Assembly: GCA_963700395.1 (NCBI GenBank)
Contig: CAVOXI010000002.1
Span: 301,288-365,287 of the forward strand
Length of the DNA: 64,000 nt
Direction: 5' to 3'
Source: Prado023 sp963700395
GTDB taxonomy: Bacteria; Actinomycetota; Actinomycetes; S36-B12; CAIYMF01
Numbering within the stretch: position 1 is the stretch's first letter; each line of letters begins with the position of its first letter. The notes beneath the pieces are model-generated. The model was given only the letters and a program-made list of their open reading frames with translations, was not told the origin of the DNA and did no database searches. Positions 62,278 through 64,000 of this stretch are shown here, piece by piece. The position numbers and the translations under genes are program-made.

Positions 62278-62987
62278 CGGGGTCCCATCCGGTACCCGAC
62301 GCCACGCACGGTCCAGATGTAGCGCGGTGCCGCGGGGTCGTCGCCGAGCTTGGCCCGGATGTGGGCGATGTGCACGTCGACGAGATGGTCATCGCCGAAC
62401 CAGCCCGCCCCCCACACGTCAGCCACCAGCGCCCGTCGTGAGAAGACACGGCGCGGCTCGGAACTCAGAACTTCGAGGATGTCGAACTCGGTGCGGGTCA
62501 GCTCGACGATCCCCCCCGCGAGGGTCACCTCGCGGGCCTCCGGGTCGATGGTGAGGTCACCGAACCGACTGACTCCGACGTTACCGGAGGTGGACTCCGT
62601 GCGTGGGCGGCGCAGCATCGCCCGGACCCGGGCGACCAGTTCCCTGGGGCTGAACGGTTTGGTCAGGTAGTCATCGGCGCCTACCGAGAGCCCGATCAGC
62701 TTGTCGATCTCCTCGGCGCGGGCCGTGAGGATGATGATGTACGCATCGGAGAAGGTTCGCACCTGACGGCACACCTCGACCCCATCGATGCCGGGCAGTC
62801 CCAGGTCCAGGACGATCACAGCCGGGCCCGGCTCGCGGGCCAACTCAACGGCCGTCAGGCCGTCGGCGGCTTCGGAGACCTCGAACCCCTCCCGCTGCAG
62901 GTAGCCCACGACCACTCGGCGGATCGGCGCCTCATCCTCGACCACCAGGACACGCACTGGCGTTCCGCCGCCGGCTGGGGACGTCAT
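62274..62987 (-). CDS. OmpR/PhoB-family response regulator
   Basis: 237 residues. Receiver domain 1-125: acidic pocket VLVVEDEAPIRRVVVGYL, phospho-acceptor Asp in VIVLDLGLPGIDGVEV, Thr in IIILTARAEE and Lys in DDYLTKPFSPREL. Winged-helix output domain 140-237: VELTRTEFDILEVLSSEPRR, VDVHIAHIRAKLGDDPAA, TVRGVGYRMGPR. It is the third gene of a tightly overlapping operon and directly precedes its kinase. It probably binds the 11-bp-phased boxes at 59201 and 63811. Confidence 0.93.
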   Translation of the reverse strand: MTSPAGGGTPVRVLVVEDEAPIRRVVVGYLQREGFEVSEAADGLTAVELAREPGPAVIVLDLGLPGIDGVEVCRQVRTFSDAYIIILTARAEEIDKLIGLSVGADDYLTKPFSPRELVARVRAMLRRPRTESTSGNVGVSRFGDLTIDPEAREVTLAGGIVELTRTEFDILEVLSSEPRRVFSRRALVADVWGAGWFGDDHLVDVHIAHIRAKLGDDPAAPRYIWTVRGVGYRMGPR

Positions 62988-62990
62988 GGG

Positions 62991-63446
62991 TCAGGAGTCA
63001 GTGGCGGTTGGCGATGGTTGGGCCGCGGCCCACCAGCCCACCTGGCCGGTGTCGTCGTTGACGATGATCGTTCCCACGCTGCGTCCATCCTTGGTCAGGG
63101 TGAACCGGTAGCCCATCGGCATCTGCACCCCGGAGCCCACGGTGGATCCGGGCTGGTTGGCAGCGGCCCACGCCTCGGCGGCTGTCCTGGCCTGGTCCGT
63201 GGTGATGCTCGGAGAGTCCTGATCGTTCCAGCCCCGCATCATCTCCCCACCCCCGCGGCCTTGGCCCATCATCCCGCCGCCGGCCAGACCCTGCCGCCAA
63301 CCATCCGGGCTGGACGCCTGGGCAGCGTTGTTCAGGTACCACCCGTTGCCGGGGGCCATCCAGGTCATCGCCGCGCCGACCGAGACGACCAACGCCAGGA
63401 CCGCCACGACCAGGGCGATCACGTAACCGCGCCGCTGCCCGCTCAT
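62991..63446 (-). CDS. Membrane-anchored Met/Gly-rich extracytoplasmic protein
   Basis: 151 residues. A basic N-terminus (MSGQRRGYVIALVVAVLALV) forms an uncleaved signal anchor. The external part starts with a Met/Gly-rich strip, GGGMMGQGRGGGEMMRGW, which could bind Cu(I). A PepSY-like domain follows (ITTDQARTAAEAWAAANQPG; GYRFTLTKDGRSVGTIIVND; GQVGWWAAAQ). The ATG overlaps the SHOCT gene stop by 4 bp and the response regulator starts 3 bp downstream. Probably a periplasmic-side metal or sensor accessory protein; the family is not named. Confidence 0.75.
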   Translation of the reverse strand: MSGQRRGYVIALVVAVLALVVSVGAAMTWMAPGNGWYLNNAAQASSPDGWRQGLAGGGMMGQGRGGGEMMRGWNDQDSPSITTDQARTAAEAWAAANQPGSTVGSGVQMPMGYRFTLTKDGRSVGTIIVNDDTGQVGWWAAAQPSPTATDS

Positions 63447-63727
63447 GAGGGCTTGCGCATCTCGGTCAGTGCTGTGCGGCGGGTGCGATACGTGGTCTCA
63501 TCGATCTCCCCCATGGCGAACAACCGATCGAGCACCTGCTCCGGGGACTCCATCGGGCCAGCTCCGGTGGTCGAGGTGGTGCGCTGGTTGGCCCCGGAGC
63601 CGGGTAGCAGCTTGATGACCAGCCAGATGATCAACCCGATCAGGGCGATCCAGAACAACCCCATGAACATCCACATGAACGGCCCCGCACCGCCCATCCC
63701 CGACCCATACCAACCCATCATGGTCAT
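63443..63727 (-). CDS. SHOCT-domain small membrane protein
   Basis: 94 residues from ATG 63727, AGGAAGG upstream. A Met/Gly-rich head MTMMGWYGSGMGGAGPFMWM runs into one helix (FMGLFWIALIGLIIWLVIKL). The C-terminal SHOCT motif is SPEQVLDRLFAMGEIDETTY then RTRRTAL. Met-rich heads are common in copper-responsive small proteins. It is the first gene of the operon SHOCT - anchored protein - regulator - kinase - small protein, all overlapping or within 3 bp. Confidence 0.85.
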   Translation of the reverse strand: MTMMGWYGSGMGGAGPFMWMFMGLFWIALIGLIIWLVIKLLPGSGANQRTTSTTGAGPMESPEQVLDRLFAMGEIDETTYRTRRTALTEMRKPS

Positions 63728-63810
63728 GCCTTCCTGCGAGCCTTCCGCCCGGGAACTCCCGGTCGATGTATCCATCATGTCCGGGCGACATGAAGGTCCC
63801 GCCGCAGGAT

Positions 63811-63831
63811 TCATTGAGGTTTCATGAAGAT
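63811..63831 (-). promoter_or_regulatory. Two-component response-regulator box, site 2
   Basis: Reading leftward, ATCTTCATGAAACCTCAATG AA contains ATGAA twice at 11-bp spacing and shares 14 of 15 bases with site 1. It lies 84-104 bp before the SHOCT gene, the head of the regulator operon, consistent with autoregulation. The remaining 170 bp to the window end show no gene. Confidence 0.65.
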
Positions 63832-64000
63832 TCGGGCCGCCGGGTCGCACCCCCCGACGTGGGAATCGGCCCAAGGCCACCGGACCAGGATCGAGCGCAG
63901 GCCACCACGAGCGAACCCCGCTACCTCGACGGACCCAGCTCGCTCGACCACCCCGCGTACCGGCGCGCCAGTCACCGCAGGCCAACGGCCAGCATTGCGG

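Noticed and set aside
1..64000. CRISPR arrays, tRNA/rRNA genes, prophage or integrative element
   Set aside because: No regular spacer-repeat structure, cloverleaf or rRNA core sequence, integrase or structural phage gene was recognised; the only mobile-element trace is the IS3 OrfA scrap.

Overview
The window is chromosomal DNA of a high-G+C actinobacterium (Actinomycetota; about 70% G+C by eye, GC-biased third codon positions, frequent GTG starts). MMPL, PspC/LiaF-like, ArsR-rhodanese-derived and GyrI-domain proteins fit this; the genus cannot be fixed from the sequence. I see no rRNA, tRNA, CRISPR array, phage or complete insertion sequence. Gene order looks like patchy accessory or housekeeping DNA rather than one large island.

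Layout. 0-11 kb: start of a secreted protein, a coiled-coil membrane protein, a MarR regulator divergent from an MMPL exporter across nested palindromes, a MoxR ATPase/VWA pair, a BtuF-like metal-receptor protein, and a PspC/LiaF-like envelope-stress protein behind helically phased TCAGGG repeats. 11-20 kb: an NAD(P)-binding oxidoreductase and a sulfur-relay patch (rhodanese, DsrE, wrecked cysteine desulfurase) around an ArsR-type operator. It continues with an AraC/GyrI regulator, gamma-glutamyltransferase, an alpha/beta hydrolase, a TetR regulator and a truncated ECF sigma factor. 20-33 kb: carboxymuconolactone-decarboxylase-like protein, lipoprotein, acetoacetate-decarboxylase-family protein, hydrolase (the last two share an 82-bp upstream repeat), GyrI-like protein, metallophosphoesterase, a rifampin-phosphotransferase-like enzyme and a secreted glycosidase. 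33-46 kb: divergent acyltransferase-3 pair, lipoprotein, IS3 scrap, VapBC, glycogen debranching enzyme GlgX, and two divergent c-di-GMP enzymes. 46-59 kb: soluble transhydrogenase, methyltransferase, DinB-like protein, TAP-type hydrolase, M28 peptidase, penicillin acylase, and an SGNH-SGNH-acyltransferase-3 cluster. 59-64 kb: an HMA/TauE-like/cupredoxin fusion protein convergent with a tightly overlapping operon for a SHOCT protein, a Met-rich anchored protein, an OmpR-type regulator and its kinase.

The most promising system is the last one. Both convergent transcription units carry nearly the same 15-bp element (ATCTTCRTGAAACCT) with 11-bp-spaced half-sites in front of them, suggesting one two-component regulon for a metal (probably copper) handling module built around a three-domain fusion protein.

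Two general properties matter to the reader. First, at least ten otherwise well-conserved genes are split by a single one-base frameshift with no other lesion; in several the native frame is restored by removing one base of a doubled C or G, so sequencing or assembly errors are a real possibility. Second, independent of that, many intergenic stretches hold genuine gene scraps (aldo/keto reductase, GNAT, RelE, cysteine desulfurase, old yellow enzyme, IS3 OrfA, beta-propeller, ATP-grasp, SGNH and GGDEF fragments), which points to ongoing gene loss.
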